From: Pedobacter punctiformis
GTDB lineage: Bacteria; Bacteroidota; Bacteroidia; Sphingobacteriales; Sphingobacteriaceae
DNA length: 64,000 nt
Assembly (NCBI RefSeq): GCF_027213715.1
Contig: NZ_JAPWGM010000002.1
Span: 620,001 to 684,000, forward strand
Direction of reading: 5' to 3'
A program made the translations under genes and the position numbers. The notes beneath the pieces were generated by a model. It made no database searches. It saw nothing but the letters and a program-made list of their open reading frames with translations, and was not told the origin of the DNA. Shown here piece by piece: positions 45,201 to 55,277 of the stretch; position 1 is the stretch's first letter; every line of letters begins with the position of its first letter.

Positions 45201-47783
45201 TAATCCATTAGGATCAAAGATATTACTATTTAATTTACCAGAAGTATTTACTTCAGACCAAACTCCATTTGCCTGCGCATTAGCAGCAAGAAAATTGGTT
45301 AAATTAATTCCGGTTAATGGCTTACTGTAACATAATACCTTTACAACATCATCTCCTGCATTAGGCACTTCATTTTTAAGCTCAATACTATAGGTTTCAT
45401 CAACACAACTTCCGTAGGTAATGTGTACGCTATAGGTCCCTTCATCGGTTGGTGCAGTAATATTAAATGGAGCAAATTTAAGTTCGTAAGTGTTGGTGCC
45501 ACTAATATTTCCACCATCAGCTAAAGCTACTCCGTTTTTAAACCACTGGTAATTATAGCCCGGTACAAAATTTACAACCAGAGATCCGTTACCAGCCGGA
45601 CAAATATTATTTTTACGGATGCTTGGTGTAGAAATTGAATAAGTAGAAAATATGGTTGACGCTGTAGTACAGTTATCTTTTGCCATAATGGTATAAATAC
45701 CATCACTTAAATTATTAAAAGCACTGGTGGTTTGCCAAACTACAGGACTTACCGGCACGCCATCTTTTGCGGTAATGGCATATTGTAAAGTTCCGGTACC
45801 TACGGCATCAATAACTACATTAAATGGTGTAGATGCTGCATTAGATTTACAACGGAAACCTGACGGAGAGTTGATTACAGGTCCGTTATTTGCAACTGTA
45901 ATTCGTCCAACTACTTTATCATGACATGCTGTACTTGGTGTTCTGTCAATCGTTAACAATACATCATAAGTACCGTTGGGCACGTTTAAAAAGGTATTAC
46001 TTGCCTGAAAAACAAATGCTAAAGTACCCGGCTTTGAAATATCTCTTAATGCATAGCGCATTCCAGAAGGGCTATAGCCTGGTGGAACCGGGATATCTTG
46101 TCCACCTTGTTGAAAGCTGTAAAAAATTTGTACGTCTGCGGCATTACAGCTGCTTGGAGTCATTATGCTATTCGTCATTCTAAGCCCCCCTCCAACTGCA
46201 TCAACGGTAACCACATCTACTTCGCAGCCCATTGTAAATTCAAAAACATAGTGTCCCTGAATAACCATGCCTCCGGTAAAACTCCACAAGGTGGGATTTC
46301 CGTCAATAATTTGTCCCACAGCCAGGCTACTTCCTGCCGGAGATTGTAAAACTTTTATCTGATCAATTTTTTTATTACCAGTCGTACTATTGGTTCCGTA
46401 ATTAGGAATCCAATAACCATCGGCACATCCCGGAATTACCTGCACCCATGCCTTCTGCCCTGCATTCGAAGAAGAATTAGTCACAATATTCGCTGTTCTT
46501 ACATGTCCGCAAGCATCTGTAATGGTAACTTTATAAGTTGCGTTAAGCGTTAATCCTTTAATAGTTCCGGTATAAGGCGTACCTCCGGTTGTGGTTTCAC
46601 TGCCAAAATCACTTGCATTTGATGTATTTACCCAGCTTATGATTAATGGCCAAACAGCATTAGGATCTCTGTCGGTTGATGGCATAATATCCCAATTGGT
46701 AATATCCCATTCAAAACCTATATTAGGTGCGCAAATTCCTTTTAACGCAATTTGATTATAACGCATCATATTATTGTGTGTTCTTACTTTACCACAGCCA
46801 TCTGTAGTAGTCACATTTATTTTAATAGGATAAGTATATGCAGGGTTCGTAAAATCTATATTTTGGATCAAATTTGCATCTGCTCCATTAGTAACCCCAG
46901 TGTAAGTATCTGTTTCAGTCGCTACAATCGTGTTAGTTGCATCTGTTATGGTTGTTGTTATCGTAAAAGGATATTTCGGCGCTTGCATGTAATGTCTAAT
47001 ACTTGCTTTTTTGCAATCTGTCTGACTTACACGGAAATACGCATAATAATTAGCATAATCACCTCTTGTAGAGACCGTTGCCGTAATGGTATTGTATAAA
47101 CCACAAGCATCATAAACCTGTATCTGGTATATACCTGCAGGTAAACCGGTAAAAACGTTAGAACTTTGCTGATAAGGTAGTGTATTGGCCAAATAGGTAG
47201 CCGGAGCTGAAACCATAACATACTTATTGCCACTTACTCCGGCCGTTACGTTCACTGTAATTTGTCCATCTGTTCCTGTAGTACAAATAGTATTTACAAT
47301 GGTTGATGTTGCCTGAATGGGTTTGTAAGTTTTAATGATGGTAATTTCTGCAACTGCTTCCTCTACTACTGCCGCACCATTTACAATATTTGTTGATATG
47401 GCTTTAACCCTGTAAGTACCTGCTCCCAAGCCTGATATAGGCATTGTAGAAGTAATAACATTACTTGGGTTATTCGTATTCTGATATTCATAAGTAATTA
47501 CAGCACCTTCATCAGTACCGGTAACTGTGGCCATTATAGTACCATTATTTGGGCAGCTTTCGTCCGTTTTGACCAGATTGATACTGATTTCCCTACCTTT
47601 TTTAGAATTGGCAATGGACTTGAAAAGGCCAAAATTACGTTCCGGTTTCAGTAAACGGGTTGAATTTGTTTTTGAAGTCCCGGTAATTAAATGAGTACCT
47701 GGATGTATAAACTCGGCTGAAGATGATTTGGCAGCCAAAAAGATTAAACATACAAATAATACGTGCCGTAAAAATTGTTTCAT
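42264..47783 (-). CDS. Giant type IX-secreted surface protein with DUF11 repeats (gliding-type C-terminal domain)
   Basis: I take ATG 47783 (1839 aa), which gives a clean signal peptide [20 protein letters not shown]; the longer frame opens with TTG. Residues about 50-960 are Ig-like/SprB-like repeats. From about 970 to 1640 there are DUF11 domains (I-T-K/x-T-x-x-Y-x-P-G-x-x-V-x-Y-x-V, NNGPSDA), including two copies of a 266-residue two-domain unit. The last ~90 residues are a type B C-terminal sorting domain: [26 protein letters not shown] core, GTYYYLLKI. It would be exported through the type IX system to the surface for adhesion or gliding. The PorP/SprF gene follows. Confidence 0.88.
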   Translation of the reverse strand: MKQFLRHVLFVCLIFLAAKSSSAEFIHPGTHLITGTSKTNSTRLLKPERNFGLFKSIANSKKGREISINLVKTDESCPNNGTIMATVTGTDEGAVITYEYQNTNNPSNVITSTMPISGLGAGTYRVKAISTNIVNGAAVVEEAVAEITIIKTYKPIQATSTIVNTICTTGTDGQITVNVTAGVSGNKYVMVSAPATYLANTLPYQQSSNVFTGLPAGIYQIQVYDACGLYNTITATVSTRGDYANYYAYFRVSQTDCKKASIRHYMQAPKYPFTITTTITDATNTIVATETDTYTGVTNGADANLIQNIDFTNPAYTYPIKINVTTTDGCGKVRTHNNMMRYNQIALKGICAPNIGFEWDITNWDIMPSTDRDPNAVWPLIISWVNTSNASDFGSETTTGGTPYTGTIKGLTLNATYKVTITDACGHVRTANIVTNSSSNAGQKAWVQVIPGCADGYWIPNYGTNSTTGNKKIDQIKVLQSPAGSSLAVGQIIDGNPTLWSFTGGMVIQGHYVFEFTMGCEVDVVTVDAVGGGLRMTNSIMTPSSCNAADVQIFYSFQQGGQDIPVPPGYSPSGMRYALRDISKPGTLAFVFQASNTFLNVPNGTYDVLLTIDRTPSTACHDKVVGRITVANNGPVINSPSGFRCKSNAASTPFNVVIDAVGTGTLQYAITAKDGVPVSPVVWQTTSAFNNLSDGIYTIMAKDNCTTASTIFSTYSISTPSIRKNNICPAGNGSLVVNFVPGYNYQWFKNGVALADGGNISGTNTYELKFAPFNITAPTDEGTYSVHITYGSCVDETYSIELKNEVPNAGDDVVKVLCYSKPLTGINLTNFLAANAQANGVWSEVNTSGKLNSNIFDPNGLTPTAGPFQFKYTVTGYCNQTDESTISVQFNVTPPPTGETNQEFCTTSTSYTLADLKVTGEGIKWYSDANIATDLPLTTALVSGITYYASQTINGCEGNDRLAVMATLKDCTTDIKIAKTTAQTFYVPGQTVTYTITVSNTGAIDAKDVNIKDVAPSGTSIQSWTATGVPVTSGTGNIDETIPVLLKGTAAVYTIVLSIPSSFTAPLSNSTMVTTPTDPDPECGPCVTPPIQPSFVSDLVISKTDGKTTFTPGTATTYTIKVTNNGPSDATGIIVTDALPTGITAAQMSWTGNGTSGNGALNNTITNLVNGASLIYTVTINVPANFTGNLVNTASVVLPAGITDPDTNNNSATDTDTQLSSANVVTTKTLKNPAQTTYIPGQSVEYVVTVTNNGPSDAQNVVIKDTAPAGTVISSWTASGVGVAVPNTNGTGDINETISNMGNGAVVTYLITVKTPASLNSTFRNLVAVTSATPDPIPDVIANPDPSCPVCIPSPPVSPSPQSDLEITKTDGKTTFTPGTVTTYTIKVTNNGPSDATGIIVMDALPVGITAAQMSWTGNGTSGNGALNNTITSLVNGASLIYTVTINVPASFKGNLINTANIILPAGITDPNVVNNSAADIDTPDPVANLIITKTLKDANQTTYIPGEIVQYLVKVINNGPSDAQNVVIKDTAPAGTVISSWTVKGTSVTPPNASGSGDLNESIAILPNGATLVYEISVKTPDNFTQRFRNLVAVSSATLDPTPDVITDPDPNCPACIPSPYVDPVIRIDLSITKKSETQPVGVGYEYKYTIEVKNNSLFTANGVNVTDILPSEISYISHLVSVGSAEYQSSNRSLNWTVGVIQPGATATLTLTVKSDRSGSIVNTVNVKGNETDPNTNNNTATDIKEVLIFKIPNVITPNGDGKNDSFQVSGLELYPENTMLIFNRWGNEVFHSNGAYQNNWTGEGLNAGTYYYLLKIKDRSGTWQAYKGFITLLKNQ
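42885..44480 (-). repeat. Two tandem 798-bp repeats in the adhesin gene (266 aa period)
   Basis: The DNA of the DUF11 region repeats with a period of 798 bp. For example, the GTAAAAGTTGTTTTTCC segment occurs near 43655 and again near 44453. Each unit has two different DUF11 domains (A with [12 protein letters not shown] with TTYIPG and [14 protein letters not shown]) and a Cys-rich linker (PDPxCPxCIPSP). Copies are about 43683-44480 and 42885-43683. Parts are nearly identical at DNA level, so recombination may change copy number. Confidence 0.8.
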
Positions 47784-47914
47784 ATTTGCTTCTTTGTTAT
47801 ATTGATTATAACCTGCATTTATCAACTAATTATGCGTTGAAATAAAATGGGTTATTAATCCACAAATTTGGACCAAAGAAAGGTTGCTCAAACAACCCAA
47901 AAACATGAAATCAA

Positions 47915-47932
47915 TACCCTAAAAATAAGGTA
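47915..47932. promoter_or_regulatory. Imperfect palindrome in divergent promoter region
   Basis: TACCCTA-AAAA-TAAGGTA is an 18-bp inverted repeat with one mismatch, in the 240-bp gap between the adhesin operon (minus) and the histidine kinase gene (plus). It is centred about 44 bp upstream of the likely kinase start site. NarL-type dimers bind such palindromes, so it is a candidate site for the regulator at 50070. Confidence 0.4.
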
Positions 47933-47953
47933 GTATAAATCTGTATTAACACG

Positions 47954-47961
47954 TACTTTTG
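47954..47961 (+). promoter_or_regulatory. Bacteroidetes -7 element of the histidine kinase gene
   Basis: TACTTTTG matches TAnnTTTG exactly and lies 65 bp before the start codon at 48026. There is no clear TTG at -33. The palindrome at 47915-47932 occupies that upstream area, consistent with an activator-dependent promoter. Confidence 0.45.
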
Positions 47962-48025
47962 ACAAATCAGCTTAACTCTAAATCCATAGAAATCAACCGT
48001 ATCCAAACAAACAACTCTATCACTC

Positions 48026-50062
48026 ATGAAGCTAAAGAAAATTACGGCAATCAGTTTTTTTTGTGTTATATTCTACCTCTCTCCCCTCGTTGTTTATAGC
48101 CAGATCAGTTCTGAATTCTATTCTTTCCTTCAGGATAGTTTAAAACCTAAGGATCGGAACGACCTGACCATCAAAGAAGCATCATTGTTACTTAACAAAA
48201 ACATGTTTCTTGATCAGAGATTTAAACCTGAGTTTAATAAAATTGAAGAAATCCTTAAAAAGAAATTAACCATAAATCCAAATCGGAATGAACAAATATT
48301 AGGTTATTATGCCTTAACTATTTACGAGTTTAACTTATTGAGGCCTACAAGTGTTATCAATGCCAATTTGACAAAACTGTTATCTCTAATTGAAAAAAAC
48401 TATGTTGGGTATGAAAAAGAATTGTTCAATGCAAAAATAATTGCGGCAACCGTGATTTTATTCAATGAGCAAAATCACGGCTATGAAAATGCAATTATTG
48501 AAATTAATTCAGCACTAAAATTAAAAAATGTAGTTAAAGATAAGCGTGTTATACCAAGTGCATTTAAATTACTGAGCAATATATACAAAAAATTAAATCA
48601 AACAGACAGCTCTATTTACAACTTAATTAAGGCAGATCGTTTTTCTATTAAAACATCAGAAAACTACTTAAAATCAGATTTCTTTTTTATTAATCAAAGT
48701 ATTGCTTCAAATTACCTTTGTTTATACTATGAAAAAAATAGAGACAACAGATATTTAGATAGCGTGAGCAAATATGTTTTGAAAATTAAGCAAAACAAAA
48801 ACCTAAATGGCAGGTGGTTATCTGAAAATCTATCCTTATCAGGTTATCTCAATTATGCTAAGGGCAATTATAAACAAGCATTATTATATGCCGATTCTGC
48901 ATTAGCAATAAGTTTTGACGTTGCAAATGAACCTATTATCAAGACCCATAAAATTGCTTTAAAAAGCTTTGCCCTGATAAAGCTGGGTGATACTAAAAAA
49001 GGAATAAATTTATTAGAAAATCAAGAAATAAGTGATGATGATACCTTTTATAAATCGCTTATTTTAAAAACCCTGTCTGAGGCCTATAAAAATACAGGTG
49101 ATTTTAAAGCGGCCAATAAATACCTGCAGGAATATATTAAGTTTCAGGAAACTGAAAATATAATGCAATACCGTGGGATAGTTTTTACAACAAATCAAAA
49201 ATTAGCTACGACAGAAAAAGAAAACATTATAGCCAAACTAAAAAGTGAAGCTCTTTTTAAAAAGAAAGAAAATGAGTTCATTATATTCGTTAGTCTTGGA
49301 TTAATCTGTCTTGGATTCCTATTTCTTTATTATCGTTTCAGAATCAACCGTATTCATACAAAAAGAAAAGAAATTTTATATGCACAAAAAATTTCCTTAA
49401 TGGATGAGCAGCTTATTCAGCAGGATATTAAAATTAATGCAGAAAAAACAGAATCTGCTTTAAATGAACGAATCAGCATAGGCAAAAACTTACATGATAA
49501 TCTAAGTGGCAGTTTAATTGCCCTAAAGTATTTAGTGCAGGATAAGCGCAAAACAGCAACAAAAGAAGAAAGTCACATTCTTGATGAAATTAAAGATGAA
49601 ATAGAAACAATTTATACAGAAACGAGAAATTTTAGCCACATTTTATCTAAAAAGGAGAATAATAATGAGGTTTACATTTTCAATATTGAAACTTATTTAA
49701 CAAGAATAAAACAACGGTTCGATGATCTTGATTTAATTAAAATAAACACGGTTTACGACAAAGAATTCATCAATAAATTCCCTCCAGTTCTTTCAAATCA
49801 ACTATATAATTTTATTAAGGAGTGCTTATCGAATATTATTAAACACAGCGAAGCAACAGAAGCCTGGGTAAGCATTCAAATTGAAAAACATAGCTGTATT
49901 ATAATTATAAAAGACAATGGCACTGGGTTCAATACCAAAAAGACAATTCACGGTATCGGAATTAAGAACTACACCAGTACAATTGAGAATTTAAATGGAG
50001 AATTGATTATAAAAAGCAGTAAAAAAGGAACTACCGTTAAAGCTACTATACCCCTAAAATAG
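48026..50062 (+). CDS. TPR sensor histidine kinase (NarX-like kinase domain)
   Basis: The 678-residue protein has an N-terminal signal/TM segment (ISFFCVIFYLSPLVVYSQ) and periplasmic TPR-like helices (about 60-400). A TM segment (about 416-436: IIFVSLGLICLGFLFLYY) follows, then a HisKA_3-type acceptor in ISIGKNLHDNLSGSLIALKY (His about 489). The HATPase has ECLSNIIKHSEATEA, IIKDNGTGFN and HGIGIKNYTSTIENLNGE. This is the NarX/DegS kinase class, which pairs with NarL-type regulators. The regulator gene 50070-50717 is convergent, with 7 bp between stops, and is the likely partner. The position beside the T9SS adhesin cluster suggests it controls surface components. Confidence 0.9.
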   Translation: MKLKKITAISFFCVIFYLSPLVVYSQISSEFYSFLQDSLKPKDRNDLTIKEASLLLNKNMFLDQRFKPEFNKIEEILKKKLTINPNRNEQILGYYALTIYEFNLLRPTSVINANLTKLLSLIEKNYVGYEKELFNAKIIAATVILFNEQNHGYENAIIEINSALKLKNVVKDKRVIPSAFKLLSNIYKKLNQTDSSIYNLIKADRFSIKTSENYLKSDFFFINQSIASNYLCLYYEKNRDNRYLDSVSKYVLKIKQNKNLNGRWLSENLSLSGYLNYAKGNYKQALLYADSALAISFDVANEPIIKTHKIALKSFALIKLGDTKKGINLLENQEISDDDTFYKSLILKTLSEAYKNTGDFKAANKYLQEYIKFQETENIMQYRGIVFTTNQKLATTEKENIIAKLKSEALFKKKENEFIIFVSLGLICLGFLFLYYRFRINRIHTKRKEILYAQKISLMDEQLIQQDIKINAEKTESALNERISIGKNLHDNLSGSLIALKYLVQDKRKTATKEESHILDEIKDEIETIYTETRNFSHILSKKENNNEVYIFNIETYLTRIKQRFDDLDLIKINTVYDKEFINKFPPVLSNQLYNFIKECLSNIIKHSEATEAWVSIQIEKHSCIIIIKDNGTGFNTKKTIHGIGIKNYTSTIENLNGELIIKSSKKGTTVKATIPLK

Positions 50063-50069
50063 CTTAAAA

Positions 50070-50717
50070 TCAGGAAACATAATTGGGGTGAAATAAGCCA
50101 TATTTTATGGCTTTCAATATCAGATCAGGTGTACGGTTTACCTCCATTTTACGCATCAGCTGTTTTAAATAGCTTTGAATGGTATTAATGCTCAAACCAA
50201 GTTCGGGTGCAATTTCTTTTACCGTTTGCCCTTTGCAAATGTATTGTAAGAGTTCTTTTTCTCTTGGTGAAAGGTTAAATTCAATGGTTTCAAATAGCTG
50301 TGACTGTACAAGAATATCTTTTAAGCTCTCCCCAATATAGGATCTCTTCTCTTCATTATGGATAAATTTAATTGCTCTGATTAGTTCTTCAATAGATGCA
50401 TTTTTACAGAGATACCCATTGGCTCCACTTTTGAGTGCTTCTTTAATTACATGTGGATCTATCACTGTAGAAAGCACCAGAATTTTTAACTGAGACTTAT
50501 TTTTGATCTTCCTGCATCGTTCAATAAGCTCTGTGCCATTTATTTCGGGCATTAATATGTCTGTAATGAGCAAGTCTGTTTCCAGCTTATCCAAATGAGC
50601 AAATAATTTATCAGGTTCATGATAAAGATTCACGGTCTTAATAAAATCAAATTCCATTAATGAACGCTTAAGCAATTCAGACAACAGTTTATGATCGTCA
50701 ATAATAGAGATTTTCAT
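50070..50717 (-). CDS. NarL/FixJ family response regulator
   Basis: The 215-residue protein has a receiver domain with IDDHKL (acidic pair), phospho-acceptor Asp in DLLITDILMPEING (about 55), switch in ILVLST and Lys in GYLCKNAS. Residues about 150-205 are a LuxR-type HTH: FNLSPREKELLQYICKGQTVKEIA, then SINTIQSYLKQLMRKMEV. It is complete, unlike the Asn-type receiver at 38811. It is convergent with the histidine kinase; a hairpin AAGCCATA/TATGGCTT at 50095-50113 lies inside its 3' end and may stop kinase transcription. Confidence 0.92.
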   Translation of the reverse strand: MKISIIDDHKLLSELLKRSLMEFDFIKTVNLYHEPDKLFAHLDKLETDLLITDILMPEINGTELIERCRKIKNKSQLKILVLSTVIDPHVIKEALKSGANGYLCKNASIEELIRAIKFIHNEEKRSYIGESLKDILVQSQLFETIEFNLSPREKELLQYICKGQTVKEIAPELGLSINTIQSYLKQLMRKMEVNRTPDLILKAIKYGLFHPNYVS

Positions 50718-50880
50718 TACTTATATGTAAACAAAAACGAAACCATAAATAAATATACTCATTTTAAGTTTCAAGCGCTATATGCCTTTTTCTTCCAGTG
50801 TATAATTGGGCAAATAATTCTACATATAAATAAAAAAAACAGGCTTAACGTAGGGATAATCCGACAAATTAATCAACAAG

Positions 50881-51173
50881 CTATGCTAAATATCTTTCCA
50901 GTGATTCCTGCATAATTTTTTTCGCATCTTTTGTTATGTTCTGATAACTGTGCGTAATGGCGAAATGATTCTTGCTCAGCGACAAATAAACAGTATCACC
51001 GGTAAGCATTGTGCCCTATTTTGAAAATGCAAGAATATGAATAATGCAACTTCCCGAAAAATGTCCGTCGATGTTAATTATTTTAATCCCATCCCAAAGC
51101 ACTTGTTCTCTTCTTCATTATAAACTCTGATTCCTTTTTTTTCATCCAATAAGTCTTTTAATTCCTCTGTCAT
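50881..51173 (-). pseudogene. Remnant of an MBL-fold metallo-hydrolase
   Basis: On the minus strand an ATG at 51173 opens MTEELKDLLDEKKGIRVYNE and stops after 31 codons. In another frame, WDGIKIINIDGHFSGSCIIHI runs to an in-frame TAG and then GTMLTGDTVYLSLSKNHF-type sequence to a final TAG at 50881. D-G-H-F-S-G-S and L-T-G-D-T are the third-His and Asp motifs of metallo-beta-lactamase-fold hydrolases. The N-terminal HxHxDH part is missing. With a frameshift, an internal stop and a lost front half, this is a dead fragment. Confidence 0.7.
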
Positions 51174-51261
51174 TTTAAACTAAAAATCAGACCCAAACCG
51201 AAGTCTGAGTCTGATATCTAATAATTAACCGGAATTTGAAGTTTAATTCTGTTGTATTGTT

Positions 51262-54200
51262 TTAAAACTGAACTGAATTAAGATTTTTATCCACTAAAAA
51301 TCCTTCACGAACTTTTAACTCAAATTTTACCTTACGTTTTGCTTTTAATTTGAGGATAAATAAATCTGCAGTACCCGATAAAGCTTCTTTATTACCTACG
51401 TTTACAAACGTTGGGTATAAAACCTTGTCTCCGTTGGTATGTAATCTATCATTAGTCAGGTTATCCATTTGCTTTACATTTAAGTTTTGAATGCTTAGAA
51501 AATCATAATCCTGCGCATAATATGGTAAAGCGAAACTCAGTGCGTTTACCGATTTAAGATCGATGCCTTTTACCTTAATTTCGACAACCTCATCCTTGTT
51601 ATAGCTTGGTTTAGCAGTACTGATTTCGATCTTACCCGCTACTTTATCAATTTTACCATTATTTACACCATCTTCCAGCTGTGTGGCCACTACTGAAATG
51701 TCGTAAGCATCAATCAGGTTATTTTTATTAATGTCTCCATTGCTGATGTAACCTTCAAAATCGGCATCACCTTTTCTCAACCCCGTATAATTGGTGTAAG
51801 ATGTCAGGTCATTTTTATCGATTAAACGATCATTATTAATGTCTCCCGGAAGATAACTTTCTGTACCCGGAACTTTAAATACATACAATTCACGACCTGA
51901 GCCAAAGCCACCCACCCCATCGGTAACTGCAATTTTAATGTAACGGGCGGTTGGCTGACCGGCAAATTTGAAAACTTTAACCTCGCCACTGTTTACCCAT
52001 TCAAACAGGCCAGCTTCTGTCCAGGTTTCTTTATTATTGCTGTAAAACACCTTACCCTTCAATAATATGCCATTGCCTCTTCCGGTACGTGGCAGGTAAT
52101 GGAATTTCTCCAGCTGATTAATTGATTTTAAGTCGATAACCATATCAAAAGGAACAGATTTGGTGCCCCATTTAGTATGCCACATGTTGCCCTCATCAAA
52201 ATCAAATAATTTATCTATTTCGTTTCCATCCTGATTTTCGGCTGTTGTTTGTGCCGCAATTCCCTGAATGGCAAACTCTAATGGATTATTTTTAGTAGTT
52301 GCTTTAATTTCTGTCCAGTCAGAGTAACCATCTTTATTTACAGCACGCAGTTTAAATGAATAAGGCGTTTCTGCCGTCAAACCATCAAATAACAGGGCTG
52401 TATCTTTAATGGTTGTATAATGCATATCGTTAAAATCTATTTCATAAAAATCTGCGTTATTCACCTTGCTCCATGTTGGCTTTAGTGTATAGGCTTCCCT
52501 GTTTTGATCTGTAACAACAGCATTAAGTGGAGCTGTTAATCGTCCTGCGGATACACGTTGTTTATCAGCTGGTTCAAATATAAATCCTTCTATTGTAAGT
52601 GTAACCGGGTTTACAGTAATATCCGTAGCTTTTAATTTGACCAGAACCTGAGGGTTTTTAGTAATAACCACTTTTTCAAATTCGCTGTCTTTTGTTGCAA
52701 ATTTATTTAGGTTTGGAGCAGTTTCGTAAAAATAAACGTTCTCATTTTTCAAAAAGTCATCCATAGAATTGACTTCTGTTAATTTAATTTTGTTATCCCC
52801 AATTTTGGCAAGCAGTTTCTTTGGTTTTTCAGTAACGTTGATGGTAAACTCAGTTGTTTTTTCTTTTACGAAACCATCAAAATCGCCTTTTGCAGGATGA
52901 ATAGTAACCGTAGCCTCATCTTTATTCTGCTCAGATTCGATTAGTGTAAAGGCCCCTCTGCCCAGTTTGTACGCTTCAGTTGTTCCATCGTCGTCATATT
53001 CTGTAAATGAACTTTTGTCCGATGGGTAAAGTTCATATTTCCGAATGCCTTTATTGATTTCTGCAACGTTATTATTTGGGTTTGACATTGGAATAATTGC
53101 ACCTTCTTTAACAAAGACCGGCAATTTCCATAAAGGTGCATCAAAGCTATTTAAAATACTATTTCCGGTATATTTATCTCCTGTAAAATAATCAATCCAC
53201 CCTCCTTCAGGCAGGTAAATTCCGTTGCGGATATCATTGCCTTTGTCATCTGATTTTGTAGCCTGATAAATTGGGGCTACTAAAAAAGATGGCCCATACA
53301 AAAATTGATATTGAGTTGCTGTTCCTTTGGTATAAGCATTAGGATATTCCAAAAACATCGCTCTGATCATTGGTAAGCCTGTAACAGCTTCCCTTGCAAT
53401 GCTATAGGTATAAGGTATTAATTCTGATTTGAGTTTTAAATAGTTACGGTTTATCGAAGCTATAGGTTCGCCTAAAGCATGTGGATACTTTTCATTTGCT
53501 CCCCAGCCATCCATATTTAATTCCATTGGCGTAAAAGTTTTCCATTGGAAATCTCTGGTATTAATGGTGCCGTTTTTACCTCCAAAAATACCATCCATAT
53601 CTGAGCTAATATTAGGTTGACCTGATAAACCAGAACCTAAATAAGTAGGAATGTGAAAACGAATATACTCCCAAGCGCCTCCGGTTTGATCACCAGACCA
53701 AATGCCGGCATATCGTTGTGTACCTGCCCAACCATCTAAAGAGATAATGAAAGGCCTGCTGCTAGTCCCGTAATAAGGCATAATCTGAGCAACATCAGCA
53801 ACGCCATTAAGACCAAATGAATAACCTGCTCCAACCCAGGCAACGTCCGTTTTAAGTACCCTAACACCAGCGTCTCTCGCCTCTTTTATAATATCTCTTT
53901 GCAATAAAGCACTAACTTCAGGTTTAGGATGAAGATCCGATTGTGTCCACAAACCAATTTCTACTCCATTTTTGCGGGCATAATCACCTAAATTTTTAAG
54001 GTTTTGAATATTTCCATCTAAAGTTTCTGTTTGTCCGTAACCCGCACCGTAGCCATCATTAGGTAATAACCAGCCCAAAGGCATATCATGTTTTTTATAC
54101 CGGTCTATAACCGCACGGGCTGAAAATTGATAATTATTTTTTTCGCCGTTAAGAGATTCTTTTACTCCTCCATTATCTTTTTGGCTTTCTTTATATCGCT

Positions 54201-55119
54201 TACCATCTTCAAATAAAGTACCTTTTTCATCTTCTTTCCAAAAATCACGGTTATAGGCATTTAAATGTCCCTCATAAAAACCAAATTTTGGCAACAACAC
54301 CGGGTTTCCGGTTAATTGATAAAAATCGTTCAATAAAGGTACGGCACCATCACTGATCATAAAAAAAGCATCCAAATAATTTGCTTCGTGTGATAGCTTC
54401 ACTAATCCTTTTTCTTTTCCGCCGAAGTCATAATTACCCTTCGCAAAGGTATGCCACATTATGGCATAACCATTGGTAGACCAGTAATAAGGTGTTGGGG
54501 AAGCTACGCCACCATCTGTCCAGCTGTTTTGGTTTTCTATCGCTATTGCTTTTCCTTTATGAGAGAAACGTCCATTTTGTACACCACCACCATAAAAGTA
54601 TTCCTGGGGATTCTCTTTTAGTAAAATGGTCACTTTTCCTTTTTCGAAACGAATTGGCTCCGTTTCTTCCAAAACAACAGCTTTAGTTACCTGGTTGATA
54701 ACTTTTAGCAGGGATGTATTTTTATCTATCTGAATGGCAATCTTCTCGGTAGAAATTACAATCTGGTTATTTTCTTCCGTAATATTTAATTTAGAAACTG
54801 GTCTTCTTGGATTTTCTACTAAGATTTTGGCTGCTGGTTTAGCCTCAGGATCTCTTATAAAACCTCCTGTGTTATCCTGAAAAAGCCTGAAAATATTCTC
54901 CCCATAAAAATCTAATGTCATTCTTTGATTATCCGAAAACAATATTTCAACCGTGGTTGAATTGATCTTCTTTACACTTATTACCTTTTGATTTTGTTTA
55001 ATCTGCCGTACAAAACTTATTTTCTCTGTTGCGGATAAAGGTGTAGAAGAAACGAATAACGGGAAGGCAAAGGCAAGCAAAATTGCTTTTTTTGATTTAG
55101 GACTCAAAAATATTTTCAT
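51262..55119 (-). CDS. Multi-domain GH31 glycoside hydrolase with FN3, discoidin, dockerin and cohesin modules
   Basis: The 1285-residue protein has a signal peptide (ends about 30). GH31 follows (about 45-800): nucleophile in VLKTDVAWVG (Asp about 424) and acid/base in IWSGDQTGG (Asp about 477). A fibronectin-III domain (about 870-960), a discoidin/CBM32 domain (about 965-1090), a dockerin-type repeat (about 1100-1155: GDINNDRLIDKNDL and GDINKNNLIDAYDI) and a cohesin-like domain (about 1160-1285: SYNKDEVVEIKVKG and on) complete it. GH31 enzymes act on alpha-linked sugars. The core plus CBM32/FN3 layout and neighbouring GH20 recall alpha-N-acetylgalactosaminidases of GH31, but alpha-glucosidase or xylosidase is possible. 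LacI-type operators lie about 100 bp upstream. Confidence 0.87.
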   Translation of the reverse strand: MKIFLSPKSKKAILLAFAFPLFVSSTPLSATEKISFVRQIKQNQKVISVKKINSTTVEILFSDNQRMTLDFYGENIFRLFQDNTGGFIRDPEAKPAAKILVENPRRPVSKLNITEENNQIVISTEKIAIQIDKNTSLLKVINQVTKAVVLEETEPIRFEKGKVTILLKENPQEYFYGGGVQNGRFSHKGKAIAIENQNSWTDGGVASPTPYYWSTNGYAIMWHTFAKGNYDFGGKEKGLVKLSHEANYLDAFFMISDGAVPLLNDFYQLTGNPVLLPKFGFYEGHLNAYNRDFWKEDEKGTLFEDGKRYKESQKDNGGVKESLNGEKNNYQFSARAVIDRYKKHDMPLGWLLPNDGYGAGYGQTETLDGNIQNLKNLGDYARKNGVEIGLWTQSDLHPKPEVSALLQRDIIKEARDAGVRVLKTDVAWVGAGYSFGLNGVADVAQIMPYYGTSSRPFIISLDGWAGTQRYAGIWSGDQTGGAWEYIRFHIPTYLGSGLSGQPNISSDMDGIFGGKNGTINTRDFQWKTFTPMELNMDGWGANEKYPHALGEPIASINRNYLKLKSELIPYTYSIAREAVTGLPMIRAMFLEYPNAYTKGTATQYQFLYGPSFLVAPIYQATKSDDKGNDIRNGIYLPEGGWIDYFTGDKYTGNSILNSFDAPLWKLPVFVKEGAIIPMSNPNNNVAEINKGIRKYELYPSDKSSFTEYDDDGTTEAYKLGRGAFTLIESEQNKDEATVTIHPAKGDFDGFVKEKTTEFTINVTEKPKKLLAKIGDNKIKLTEVNSMDDFLKNENVYFYETAPNLNKFATKDSEFEKVVITKNPQVLVKLKATDITVNPVTLTIEGFIFEPADKQRVSAGRLTAPLNAVVTDQNREAYTLKPTWSKVNNADFYEIDFNDMHYTTIKDTALLFDGLTAETPYSFKLRAVNKDGYSDWTEIKATTKNNPLEFAIQGIAAQTTAENQDGNEIDKLFDFDEGNMWHTKWGTKSVPFDMVIDLKSINQLEKFHYLPRTGRGNGILLKGKVFYSNNKETWTEAGLFEWVNSGEVKVFKFAGQPTARYIKIAVTDGVGGFGSGRELYVFKVPGTESYLPGDINNDRLIDKNDLTSYTNYTGLRKGDADFEGYISNGDINKNNLIDAYDISVVATQLEDGVNNGKIDKVAGKIEISTAKPSYNKDEVVEIKVKGIDLKSVNALSFALPYYAQDYDFLSIQNLNVKQMDNLTNDRLHTNGDKVLYPTFVNVGNKEALSGTADLFILKLKAKRKVKFELKVREGFLVDKNLNSVQF

Positions 55120-55218
55120 TATACTTAGTTAGGTAATCCCTGATATTTTTCAGAGATTTTTAATTGATTAGGGCTAATTTAATTATTATAGCAGATTAGT
55201 TATGATGAAATCATAGCG

Positions 55219-55249
55219 CAAACGTTTGATATTTTATTTACAGCGTTTG
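55219..55249 (-). promoter_or_regulatory. Tandem LacI-type operators upstream of GH31
   Basis: There is a perfect CAAACGTTTG at 55219-55228 and a degenerate copy (ACAGCGTTTG) at 55240-55249, with centres exactly 21 bp apart. On the minus strand the downstream site reads AATATCAAACGTTTGCG, identical over that stretch to the GH2 site at 10274. This supports control by the same regulator. Confidence 0.65.
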
Positions 55250-55277
55250 AAATTTCAGATAAAAAGATTGTTTCAGT

